The notes under the pieces are model-generated. The model did not search any database and was not told the DNA's origin. It worked only from the letters and a program-made list of their open reading frames with translations. A DNA stretch of 64,000 nucleotides from Kingdonia uniflora. Its lineage: Eukaryota; Streptophyta; Magnoliopsida; Ranunculales; Circaeasteraceae. Of this stretch, positions 42,879-52,949 are shown piece by piece (within the stretch, counting starts at the first letter, position 1; every line of letters starts with the position of its first letter). Both the position numbers and the translations under genes were made by a program. The stretch lies in the NCBI GenBank assembly GCA_014058105.1, contig JACGCM010001441.1, forward strand, positions 248,001 to 312,000, read 5' to 3'.

Positions 42879-44266
42879 TTGAAAGACCTCTTGTTTAATA
42901 TTCTTTTATGGAGTAGGCCTATACCGCCGATTCTGATCCACTCAGACAGTACTACTACGATAGCCAGAGTACGGAACAATTAGTATAATGGTAAAAAGTT
43001 AGTGATACGTCGCAAGCACAGTACGATAAGAGGTTATCTCACATCTAGTACTGTTACAGTGGATTTTATAAGATCAGAAAACAACTTGGCAAATCCTTGA
43101 CGAAAGGACTATCTCGTGACAAAGTTTAGAGTACATCCTTAAAGATGGGACTAAAGCCTATGATAGAATCACAAGTGGTGGGAACCCAACCTAAATGACT
43201 CAAGATCCCAAGAAATAGGTTTAATGGGAAAAACAAATTATTGTGATATAGAATCATGCAAATAGGAGCTTGTCACTCCAGAGTTAATCTCATTGTACAT
43301 ATTGTATATATGCATGATATCTTATAGTGACTGTAAGGCTAAGTTTCTTAAACTCTTAATGAATTTTATATCTCATTCTTGAGTGGGGTGTCTAGCTACA
43401 AGAATACTCTTAATAGACTCACCAAGGTGATTGTGAAAGTGCGCCTGCTTCCTATAAGAATTAGGCTAAATTTTCTAAAGCCTTCACCTATACTGGGATT
43501 GAGCACATGGCCAAAATTGCTGGCATTTAGAACTTGCACCAGGAAGGGTTGATTGTAGTTTTCCTCACTGTATAAAAATGAATAATGAGTTCAAGACTCT
43601 GATCACTTATTATTCTTATAGGTTAAAGATTGCCTACTACGTAAAGGTTCAAGTCTAAGGATACATTTACTTAAGTACATCTCTATATATTGAAACTGTA
43701 CTCTCGTTTCTCTTCCCATTCATCTATCCATTTTTGGAAGTTTTTTAAAAGTGGGGATTATTAAAAAATTTCAAAACTTGTACCTTATTTTGAGCCTTGA
43801 ACCCATGACCTCTTGGTCATCTATTTTATGTGACTCCTAAACTATAGCCTAAATTTTAGTCTCACATTGTTTATAAATAATAGAGGAACTAAACATATAA
43901 GGTAGTGCCCATGTGACATGTGTGCAACATGTGACATAGAGAGAGGGAGTATAGGTGTGTGAGTGTATGAGGGGATTTTACCCTATACATACTTGGACCT
44001 CTCTCAGGCGGCCCGGTAGGCCGGGCCGGCCTGGGCTAGTACTCGGACTTAAGATTGGGCAATTGGCTCTTCTGGCTCTGGAGGCCTTGGGGGCCCTTTG
44101 GGCTTGGGCTTGGTTCACCCTAATCTTTTTAACAAAAGCTTTATTGGGTTTGGGCTTGGTTTGTTTTCTTAGTCTTTGGTCTTCACATTCTTCTCTCCAC
44201 CACTATAGAAGACCTAATCTTCAGAGACACGTCCCACACAATTTGAATATAGAGAGAGTTATCCCC
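42879..44266 (+). mobile_element. Inverted copia remnant (3' end plus partial LTR)
   Basis: 42879-43748 is the reverse complement of the RNase H and 3' non-coding part of the main copia element (44272-45124). It is followed by a polypurine-like AAAAGTGGGGA and an LTR segment (about 43750-44264) that is the reverse complement of 49530-49986. The LTR is truncated at its inner end (GAGAGAG), where it meets the main element's own polypurine tract in opposite orientation. The LTR carries a plus-strand ORF at 43955-44275 that I regard as chance. Confidence 0.75.
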
Positions 44267-44973
44267 CACTTTTAAAAAACTTCCAAAAAAGGATAGATGA
44301 ATGAAAAGAGAAACGAGAGTACGGTTTCAATATATAGAGATGTACTTAAGTAAAGGTGTCCTTGGACTTGAACCTTTACGTAGTAGACAATCTTCAATGC
44401 ATAAAAATAATAAGTGATTAGAGTCTTAAACTCATTATTCATTTTTATACAGTGAGAAAAACTATATACAACCCTACCAGGTGCAAGTTCTAAATGCCAA
44501 CACATTATGGCCATGTGCTTAATCCCAGTATAGGTGAAGGCTTTAGAGAATTTAGCCTAATTCTTATTGGAAGCGGCCGCACTTTCACAATCACCTTGGT
44601 GAGTCTATTAAGAGTGTTCTTGTAGATAGACACCCCACTCAAGAATGAGATATAGAATTCATTAAGAGTTTAATAAACTTAACCTTACAGTCGTTACAAG
44701 ATATCATACATATATACAATATGTACAATGAGAATAACTTTGGAGTAACAAACTCCTATTTGCATGATTCTATATCACAATGATTTGTTTTTCCCATTAA
44801 ACCTATTTCTTGGGATCTCCAGTCATTTAGGTTGGGTTCCCACCACTTATGATTCTATCATAGGCTTTAGTCCCATCACTAAGGATGTACTCTAAACTTT
44901 GTCAAGAGATAGTCCTTTCGTCAAAGGATCTGCCAAGTTATTTTCCGATCTTACAAAATCCACTGTAACAGTA

Positions 44974-46230
44974 CTAAATGTAAGATAACCCCTTATCGTA
45001 CTGTGTTTGCGCTGTATCGCTATGTACTCTGACTATCGCTACAGTACTATCTGAGTGGATCAAAATCGGCAGTATAGGCCTACTCCTTAAAGGAATATAA
45101 GACAATAGGTATTTCAACCAACTTGCCTCCACACTAGCTGCAACTAGTGCTACTAAGTCAAACTCCATAGTCGATTGAGCTAGAATCGTTTGTTTCTTGA
45201 ATCTTCAAGAAACTGACCCGCCAGCTATACTAAACGCGTATCCGCTGGTGGCCTTGGAATCATCCAAAAATGAGTTCCAATCTACATCGCTAAATCCATC
45301 AAGGACCGCGGGAAACTTTTGATAGTGTAAACCCAAGTTCATGGTCCTTTTCAGGTACCGCATAACTCGATCAATAGCACCCCAGTACGCCAAACTTGGT
45401 TTACTTGTGAGTCTACATAGAACCCCTACTGTACAAGCTATATCAGGTCTAGTACAGTCCATAGCGTAGCGAAGGCTACCAATAATACTTGCATATTCTT
45501 TCTGTCTAACTGCTTCTCCCAAGTTTTTTAAAAGTTTAACTTGTGGATCACAAGGAGTACAAGTAGGTCTACAATCAAAATATTTGTACTTCTTCAAAAT
45601 CTTCTCAATGTAATGAGATTGATCAAGAGTAATACCAGTGTCTGTGTGTGTGATCTGCATGCCTAAAATTATACTAGCCTCACCTAGGTCCTTCATATCA
45701 AAATTATTATTAAGCATATTTTTGGCTCCTAAAATGATATTAAGTGTAGAACAAAAAATAAGTAGATCATCGACGTAAAGACATATCATAATACAACTTT
45801 CACCATATACTTTATAATATAGGCATTTATCAACAACGTTAATCTTAAAACCATTTGAAAGAAGTAATTGGTTGATCCTGTCATGCCACTATTTTGGAGC
45901 TTGCTTTAGACCGTATAAGGTCTTGTTCAGCTTAATTGACTTTGTGTTCCTCACCAAGTATTATAAAGCCTTCAGGCTGATCCATATATAATTCCTCTTT
46001 AAGCTCTCCATTTTAAAAAATAGTTTTTACATCCATTTGGTGAATTAATTAAATCGTGCACGGCAGCAGCAGCCAATAAAACTTTAATGGTTGCCACACG
46101 AGTAACTGGGGAATATGTGTTGAAGAAATCAATATTTTCCTTTTTCACATATCCCGTTGATACAAAGTCTTTTTATATATTTATCTATAGTACCATCTGG
46201 TTTAAGTTTTCCCTTTAAAATTTATTTACA
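44974..46230 (-). pseudogene. Copia reverse transcriptase and RNase H
   Basis: A 194-codon open stretch (45205-45789) opens with the RT active site CLYVDDLLIFCS, followed by FDMKDLGEASIILGMQITHT, SHYIEKILKKYKYFDCRPTC, EYASIIGSLRYAMDCTRPDI and FSDVDWNSFLDDSKATSGYA, the RNase H start with its catalytic Asp. The rest of RNase H continues at 44974-45168 (EFDLVALVAASVEASWLKYL). Upstream RT motifs (45790-46230) are in broken frames, with stops. The enzyme copies element RNA. The RNase H end is the part duplicated in inverse orientation at 42879. Confidence 0.9.
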
Positions 46231-47590
46231 CCCAATAGAACGACTACCAAGAGGTAGGTTAACTAAAGTCCAAGTTTCCAAGTTTCATTTGTCATAAGAG
46301 AATCTATTTCATCATTAATGGCCTCTTGCTACAAATCAACGTCACTTGAGGTTAACGCTTCCCTGATAGTATTGGGGTCAGATTTTAATGTATGTACAAC
46401 ATAATCATTACCAAAATCCTTAGCAATCTTTAAATGTTTGCCTCTACGAAGTTCTGGGTCTGTATCATGAGAATCAATAGTTCTTGGAACTTTTACTTGA
46501 GGTTCATTAGGGGTCGAAGATGTAGAAGGTTGAGAACCCCCACTACTACCCCCCCACTGTTCCTCAGTAAGTAGGGAAACTTATCCTCATAGAAATCAAC
46601 ATCAAATGATTCAATGATAGCATTATCTTTAATATCAAGAAACCTGTAAGCTTTACTGCTAATAGCATAACCAATGAAAACACATTTTAAAGCTCTACTA
46701 ATTAGTTTTATCCGTTTAGGATCAGGTTTATGAACATAGGCTAAACGACCCTAAACCTTAAAATAGTTAACATTAGGTTTTCTTTTTTTCCAAATTTTAT
46801 AAGGTAACAATTCAGATGTGATATGAGGAATGTCGTTTAAGACATGGCAAACAGATAATAATGCTTTACCCCATAAAGATTTAGGTGATCCAGAACTAAG
46901 TAATATTATAACTATCGACTCAGTGTAAGTTCTATTTTTGCGTTCAGCTTTACCGTTAGATTCTGGAGAATAAGGAGCAGTAGTTTCATGTATAATCCTT
47001 AAGGATTCATATAAGTTTTGAAATTCATGTGAATCATAGTCTATTCCTCTATCACTACAAAATCTTTTATGTTTCTATCAAACTAATTTTTAACCTCTGT
47101 TACATATGTCCTAAACATATCTATAGCTTCACTTTTGTGACGAATCAGGTAAACATGAGTATAGTTTGAATGATCATCTATAAAAGTTATAAAATATCTT
47201 TTACCATTTTGAGTGAGTGTTCCATCCATTTCTCAAATGTCAGAGTATATTATGTCTAAGAGTTGTGATTCTCTTATAACACTTTTATGTTAGGTTTTAA
47301 TAATCTTAGCTTGACTACAAGATTGACATTTATCAAAATCATTTAAAATCTACTTTAGGGATCATGGCAAGTTTACTCATATTGTGTACTAACTTCTTGT
47401 TAACATGACATAGTCTAGAGTACCAAATATTAAAAGAAGACAACAAGTAAGCAAAAACATATTTATTCATTTTAATACTCATCTTGAACATTCTTTTACA
47501 AGTAAAACACTTTCCCATAAAAACCCCACCCTTAGTCAAAATGTACTGATCAGACCCAATGGTCTGCTGAAATCCTGCCTTGTTGAGAAG
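46231..47590 (-). pseudogene. Copia integrase
   Basis: The N-terminal zinc-binding (GAG-pre-integrase) segment reads WYSRLCHVNKKLVHNMSKLA (47339-47539); the first zinc-ligand His of the usual W-H-x-R-L is Tyr. The core is readable in a shifted frame around 46900-47060: RFCSDRGIDYDSHEFQ, then APYSPESNGKAERKNRT with the third catalytic Glu. The C-terminal GKAL, PYKIWKKRKPNVNYF and RALKCVFIGYA follow towards 46650. Several frameshifts interrupt it. It would insert copia cDNA. Confidence 0.82.
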
Positions 47591-48796
47591 TTAGCCAAAA
47601 ACAAGATTTTTCCACATTTCAAGAGTGTGCATCACATCCTTCAGAGTCAATTTCCTTCCAGAAGTAAATACTAGTTCAACATCTCCAGTGCCTGGCACTT
47701 TGGTACAATGGGAATCCTCAAGTAGCACCTTCTGGTCTTCAGTCTCCTTGTAGGTCTTGAACCAATTGCATTCATGGCATACATGCCTATAAGCGCCCAA
47801 ACCAGTCCACCAACCGTCGGTTCCACCGACCATGTTGATTTTTGTGATCATAGCCACTAAGAGCTCTTCGATAACGTTAGCCTGAACAACAGGTCTGCGG
47901 TTCTGACAGTTTCTAGATATGTGTCTAGGCTTTTTATAGTTGAAGCACATAATAGAACCTGTTCTGTTATATGATGAGGCTTGTTGGTTCGTTCCCTTAT
48001 TAGGATTCAAGTGTCCATAATTCTAACAGTTATTCAGATTACCACCGTTAGAACGGTTGTTCCGATTATCACCATTCTTAGCCTTAAAAGATTTCCCTTT
48101 AGGTTTCAGATGGACCTTCCCTTTGGCTTGAACCAAAAGGATTTCCGCTTTTAGGTCTTGTTTTCTAGATTCATCTTCAACCCTCAGACGAGTAATCAAG
48201 TTCTCCATGGTTAGTTCATTTGGCTTGTGTCGCAAGATATTTTTAAAGTCTTTCCAATTCAACGGTAATTTTTCAATCATCATGGCAACCTGAAATTGTT
48301 CATCAAGAGGTATCCCTTCCGACATAATCTCATGCACAATTCATTGCAACTCATGTGATTAGGAAATTACCAACTTATCGTCGACCATATTAAACTTGAG
48401 ATATCGGCTTACGGCAAACTTTTTAGAGCCTGCCTCTTTCGTATCATACTTCTTCTGTAATGCATCCCAAACGGTTTTTGCAGATTCAGACTGTAGATAG
48501 TAATCGTACAGTTCGTCCGCTAAACCGCTCAGAATAAAGTTATGGCATTTGAAATCAGCCTCAGTCCAGTTTGAAATAGTCTCTAAGGTTTTATCATATT
48601 CGTTTAGAATAAGATCAGGGTCTACATCAGGTACGGGAACAGGAAGTTCAACAGGGCATTCTTGTTCCAGAACATACGCTACTTCCTTAAGTGTGAGATA
48701 GAAGAATATTTTATTCTTCCACCTCTTGAAGTTGAGACCATCAAACTTAGAGGGTTTGTTAGAATCAAACTTCAGCACTTCAGAAGAAAGAACCAT
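47591..48796 (-). pseudogene. Copia gag and protease
   Basis: gag starts MVLSSEVLKFDSNKPSKFDG at 48796 and carries LNFKRWKNKIFFYLTLKEVA and AKTVWDALQKKYDTKEAGSK, the copia Gag domain, then EKLPLNWKDFKNILRHKP (48023-48337). The zinc knuckle reads CFNYKKPRHISRNC, with the second Cys replaced by Tyr and the usual Gly by Arg. The protease motif, normally D-S-G-A, reads TGLGAYRHVC (near 47800), so the catalytic Asp is lost. One stop separates the first gag block from the rest. Confidence 0.88.
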
Positions 48797-49400
48797 CTTA
48801 CAGAAATAGAATACTCTTTAAAATTATAGAAATATTATGTTATGAACCTATAAATATAGCTTTCCCTTCTTCATTGAGCAACAAGAAGATGTTATAGCAG
48901 TAAGGTATACAACAGCAACATTTCCAGAAATAGCAGGAGAAGCAAGTACTCTGGTAATGAATGGAAGTTTTGTAATAAAACATTAAGCAGTGATTCCAGT
49001 AACTCAGTACTCCGGCAATGAACAATAGTTTATTATTAAACAGGCAGGAGTGACTCAGTTGTAACAGCAACAGCAGGCATGAATGTAGTAGCAAAATACA
49101 GCAGCAACGAACAAACAGGTTTCATCTGGCAAGCAACAATGAATAGAACTGGTTATTATCATAGCAGTTATAGGCAGAAAGAAAAACTGAGTTGTAAGCA
49201 ACAACAAGTTATACTCCGGTAACAGATTACAACAACTCCGTCAATGAAATAGTAACAGCCTGAGGCATGGGTCGCACTCTCTCTAAAGAGTATTTCGACC
49301 TACCTCGGGTACAGGTAACTGGCCTAATCTCTCCCAAGATATAACGAATATATACGGTAGCCTTCATACCGAAAGTCTACATATAGTAACAATAGTATTT
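48797..49400 (-). other. Copia leader / inner LTR region
   Basis: No gene. The stretch contains imperfect repeats of a CTCCGGCAATGAACAATAG-like motif spaced about 70-100 bp (near 48950, 49015 and 49225). I could not find a classic initiator-Met primer site, so the LTR/leader border is undetermined. Confidence 0.4.
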
Positions 49401-49494
49401 CGTACCTCAGGTAAACCGTACAAAGTAAAGAGAGAGTTTAAACACAGAAAGGAAGAATAGTTTTCTGTGTATTTTAGAAAGGTGGTGAAAAAAT

Positions 49495-49506
49495 TTATTT
49501 ATAGAG
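49495..49506 (-). promoter_or_regulatory. Copia 5' LTR TATA box
   Basis: The coding strand reads CTCTATAAATAA about 480 bp inside the LTR start at 49986, a plausible U3/R promoter position. Confidence 0.5.
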
Positions 49507-49529
49507 AAAGGTTTGCCAACGGCTCTCTC

Positions 49530-49986
49530 TCTATTCAAATCGTGTGGGACGTGTCCCTGAAGAATAGGTCTCCTATAGTGGTGGAGAGAAGAATGTGAAG
49601 ACCAAAGACTAAAGAAACATACCAAGCCCAAGCCTAATAAAACTTTTGTTAAAAAGATTAAGGTGAACCAAGCCCCAAAGGGCTCCCAAGGCCTCCAGAG
49701 CCAGAAGAGCCAATTGCCGAAGTCCGAGCCCGAGCTGGCCTAGCTTATTGGGCCGCCTGAGAGAGGTCCAAGTGTGTATGGTGTATAAAATTCCCTCACA
49801 CACTCGCACACCTATACTCTTTAACATGTCACATGGGCACTACCTTATATGTTTAGTTCCTCTATTATTTATAAACAATGTGGGACTAAACTTTAGGCTA
49901 TAGTTTAGGAGTCACATAAAATAGATTACCAAAAGGTCATGGGTTCAAGGCTCAAAATGAGGTACAAGTTTTGAAAAATTCCAACA
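49530..49986 (-). repeat. Copia 5' LTR, U3 part
   Basis: The coding strand starts TGTTGGAATTTTTCAAAACT at 49986. It is the reverse complement of the LTR piece at 43750-44264, sharing the GGGCTTGGGCTTGGTTCACC-like and GGACCTCTCTCAGGCGGCCC blocks. The LTR continues inward past the TATA box. Confidence 0.8.
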
Positions 49987-50297
49987 TAAACTGTAATGTA
50001 ACCCCTAACCCTAATCCTAAATTAAATTAGGTTAAACCTATTCATAACAGTAACTTTAATTCAGAGAGAGAGAGAGTGAGAGATATCGTTGTATGAGAAG
50101 CATTTCCTTCAAGATGCAATTTTGTTATGACGGAACACTAAAAGAGAGAAAGAGATCTATTTGGAAGATTAATAAGAATAATTTAACCTAAGTAAAGGGG
50201 AGAGAGAGAAAAAAACTAAACTAGGTTTTATTAGGAGTAAGTTTTACTGAAAGAGTAATACGTAGGTTTCCTATATCTTAAGAATAGACAGTTAGGA
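49987..50297. repeat. Direct repeat R, right copy
   Basis: A same-orientation copy of 42541-42878, starting AAACTGTAATGTAACCCC and ending AAGAATAGACAG. The AG run is short here (about 15 bp against 43 bp). Confidence 0.75.
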
Positions 50298-50515
50298 TTG
50301 CATTTTTCTGCTCTTTCTTTCAGGATGGTTTAAATGTCTTTTAGCCCTTTGTTCTTATAGATAGACTTAGTTTCAATGCTTCCAATACCAATATCATCCA
50401 CAACAGTTTTGATGAATGTTACAATGGGGATCCCATTAGGTAGCTACCTCCATATGCTTTCTGTCAAGTGAGCTGCACACATTTACATTTAAGATTATCA
50501 TCTGATCAACATCTT
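50298..50515. other. Short flank between copia complex and element A
   Basis: No recognisable gene or repeat. ATCTT (50511-50515) would be the target duplication of element A; its partner lies beyond the window. Confidence 0.4.
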
Positions 50516-51120
50516 TGTAGGGACCAGATTTCGCAAAGCTCAAAATAGCTTGAAATCGATCCTTACACCAAGAACTACTATGAAAAGAATTTAATAAGGG
50601 ATAACACTTGACATAGGGGATTTAGCATGGAAAATCTGTAAATAGGTAAAAAAAACTATGACCTCGAGTGGAGGATTTTGATAAAGTAGTATTATTGCTT
50701 GAGAAAGATGGAGAATCTGATTACAAGAGTTAATTTAAGAAAAGATAGCTAGAGATCAGATAATTGTATGTATCGAATTGTTTGTTGACTGTCCTGTTTC
50801 CTTAGGAGCTCTGCCCTTTTATAGACCCTGTTCTCAACTTGACATCGTGCTTGAATACATTCTCTTGAAAGTGGGAGTCATGGGCAGTTGAGTATGTAAC
50901 TGCTAGCTTGTGGGAGACAGGTGTATGTTGACTCGTTCTGTTTATATCTGTTGTGGACGACCCACGTTCTGCTTGAGTTCGTGGTCGATGTGTAACTGTT
51001 GACGTGTATGTAACGTGTTTGTTTATGCGTGAGTCTGGTACTGGATAAGATCAAGTTATCCGGAGCTTGAGGTATAAATGAGATCGAGTGTCCATAGCTC
51101 GAGGGATAAGTCTTTATAAT
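50516..51120 (-). repeat. 3' LTR of element A
   Basis: 605 bp, plus-strand edges TGTAGGGACC and TCTTTATAAT. The coding strand carries a TATA box (TCTATAAAAGGGC) at about 50815-50826. Its first 107 bp match 63894-64000 with three differences. Confidence 0.85.
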
Positions 51121-51131
51121 CGCCCCCTCGC
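51121..51131 (-). other. Polypurine tract of element A
   Basis: The coding strand reads GCGAGGGGGCG immediately before the LTR start ATTATAAAGAC, as in element D. Confidence 0.7.
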
Positions 51132-51330
51132 AACTGAAGTCACGCGTGGCTTTAGTTGAGAAAAACCCTAAACTCGGACCCTGTGATGACGTAAGCGAGA
51201 GTTTGAAAACTAGAACGTCTATATTGATGAGTGTGTTGTTATTATGACGCGTAAGTATTATGGGCAGACTTGTAGTTTTCCTAAGCGGATGACTGTCTTG
51301 GGAAACAACGTGCGTTAAATGCGGTATCTC

Positions 51331-51338
51331 TATAAATA
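51331..51338 (+). promoter_or_regulatory. TATA box of element A antisense gene
   Basis: CTCTATAAATAGTGG on the plus strand is a near-ideal plant TATA box. It lies about 205 bp from the polypurine tract and directs transcription away from the LTR, towards the antisense ORFs. A start about 30 bp on (near 51362) would give a 110 nt leader before the first ATG. A second TATA-like TATAAAAG (52347-52354) precedes the 52389 ORF. Confidence 0.6.
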
Positions 51339-51474
51339 GTGGTCAGATCTGATCGCCGAATAACCTGCAACAAATCCTCACCATAGAGAAAAACAAACAT
51401 ATTCGTTGTTTTTTTTAGGGGTGAGAAAAAAATATGAGTTTTTGGATGCGTACCTTTGAAACATCTTAGTTAAG

Positions 51475-51850
51475 ATGAGGAATCGAGTGATCATACCTAG
51501 TTTTCTTTCATCATGGAGGAACCCCGGATACGGTATTTTGGCTATCAGAGTAGGGAAACTCCCTTTGCTATTTTGTTGAAGGAGTGTTGTTTAAAATATT
51601 TTCGGGTATTATGTAGCGTCCGATTTAGCGGCAGGGGTGTATGCGATGCAAAATCCCTAGCCACTAATGACGTTCTGATTTCTAAGGTAGGAGTCATCTT
51701 CAAGCTCTACTAACTCCGGGCTGATGGGGATAAGGAGGAAGAGACGGCGGTTGTGGAGGTGGCGTATGGAAGATGGATCGCTTCCTTCGTCATAATCATC
51801 TTTTCTCTTAATTCTTTCCACAGGGAAATGAAGGGGAAATAGGTGTTTGA
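51475..51850 (+). pseudogene. Element A antisense leader ORF (ORF1)
   Basis: Overlapping starts occur at 51475 (ATGAGGAATCGAG) and 51513 (ATGGAGGAACCCCGG). The longer frame reads YFGYQSRETPFAILLKECCL, then NDVLISKVGVIFKLY to a stop at 51711-51713, and beyond it TAVVEVAYGRWIASF. The parts on both sides of the stop line up with element D's 2359-2664 ORF, so the original ORF was longer. No domain is recognised. Its place directly after the antisense TATA box makes it the first ORF or exon of the antisense unit. Confidence 0.4.
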
Positions 51851-52388
51851 CCTATTGCAGTCTTGCATTTTTTGAGCTGTGGCTGAGGTTTCTCTGGAAG
51901 ATCAGCATTATCTTGGCAACGAGAAAAGAACTAGAGACCTGTCCTCGCGCTTGAGAAAGTATCTGTAATATCTAGCTTCTTAAAACCTTGATTTTGTAAT
52001 TGTAAAGAAACGCTGTTGAGGTAATCCTGTAACGAACTTGTTAGATGAAAATTGAGCGTAATAAAAGAATATTTTGTTTGTTTCTTACTAGCGAAAAGCA
52101 GAAATAGTCGACACGTCATCAAGCTGTAATAATATGGGAGTAAATAGTTGGTGGGATAACATACCTTATCCTACCTCGTAAACGACTCGAGCTTAACAGA
52201 TGTAAAGATAAAGCTCGAAATATAACCTTTAGATAGCTTGATTAAGCACGAAAAGATAATAGTCGTAGTTCGAACCCGGGAAGAGTGGGTTATAGAAACT
52301 GAAATACGTTGCGTCAATCAAAAAATTAGTCCTGTTAACTGAACAGTATAAAAGTGTAATTTGTTCTTTAAGAAGGTTATTAATAAAA

Positions 52389-52766
52389 ATGGTGAAGACT
52401 CGCTTTCAGATGGTTGTTGAAGTGCGTACGTTGAACGATTTGCACTTAGCACTCAAGATTGATAAAATAAGGGAAGCCGCTTTTGAACAACAAGGTTATG
52501 ATGCAGTTTTGCTCGAGACCCGAGCGAACTACGAGGGTATGACTGATGTAGAAAGGGACGAGGAAATGAACCGCGTGTACTGGTCTGAGTCCATGCGTAT
52601 ATGTTGGTGGTCTGTTGAAAATCGCAAAGAGTTTGTCATGATGATGGCAAGGGAGGAGGTCATCAATGAGGATATGGATATCGCCTCAGGGCTACTAAAA
52701 GTTTGTGGTGTCGAAGGGCACACCAGTTGCTTCAAATGCAAGTATCTTGGAGATTGGAGTGATTGA
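52389..52766 (+). CDS. Element A antisense ORF2, 125 aa, function unknown
   Basis: An intact frame starting MVKTRFQMVVEVRTLNDLHL, with TRANYEGMTDVERDEEMNRV and a Cys-containing end (CGVEGHTSCFKCKYL) that could bind metal but matches no motif I know. A TATAAAAG lies 42 bp upstream of the ATG. It sits on the strand opposite gag-pol, inside the retrotransposon. It may be an independent small gene or the first coding exon of the downstream antisense gene. No family recognised. Length and absence of stops argue that it is real, weakly supported by a loose match in element D (788-988). Confidence 0.45.
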   Translation: MVKTRFQMVVEVRTLNDLHLALKIDKIREAAFEQQGYDAVLLETRANYEGMTDVERDEEMNRVYWSESMRICWWSVENRKEFVMMMAREEVINEDMDIASGLLKVCGVEGHTSCFKCKYLGDWSD

Positions 52767-52949
52767 CTGTTGTGTTTTTGAATTTTTAAAATATAACTGC
52801 TAGAATTTACTTGAAGAAAACTTTGTTCATAATAATAGGCTATGACTAGGATTGCTGTTGAAACTAAATTTTTGAATTTGTGTTGCTAATTGATATTGAC
52901 GTTAAAGTCAAGGTATATAAGTAGGGCAAACAAAAGTACGTGGAATTTT

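Larger units (their letters stand above)
44272..49986 (-). mobile_element. Ty1/copia retrotransposon, minus strand
   Basis: From right to left: 5' LTR (outer end 49986, coding strand TGTTGGAATTTTTC), leader, gag, protease, integrase, RT and RNase H, in copia order with integrase before RT. The 3' LTR in the expected orientation is missing. After the polypurine tract (AAAAGTGGGGG near 44262-44272) the sequence runs into an inverted LTR fragment. Motifs suggest the Tork lineage, which I hold loosely. Multiple stops and frameshifts make it inactive. Confidence 0.82.

Noticed and set aside
43955..44275. 106-codon frame in the copia LTR
   Set aside because: It lies within LTR U3 sequence; its counterpart in the other LTR is split into different frames.
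49931..49965. tRNA-like GGTCATGGGTTCAAGGCTC in the copia LTR
   Set aside because: Resembles a B box, but no A box or cloverleaf is visible around it; it is LTR sequence shared with 43790-43815.
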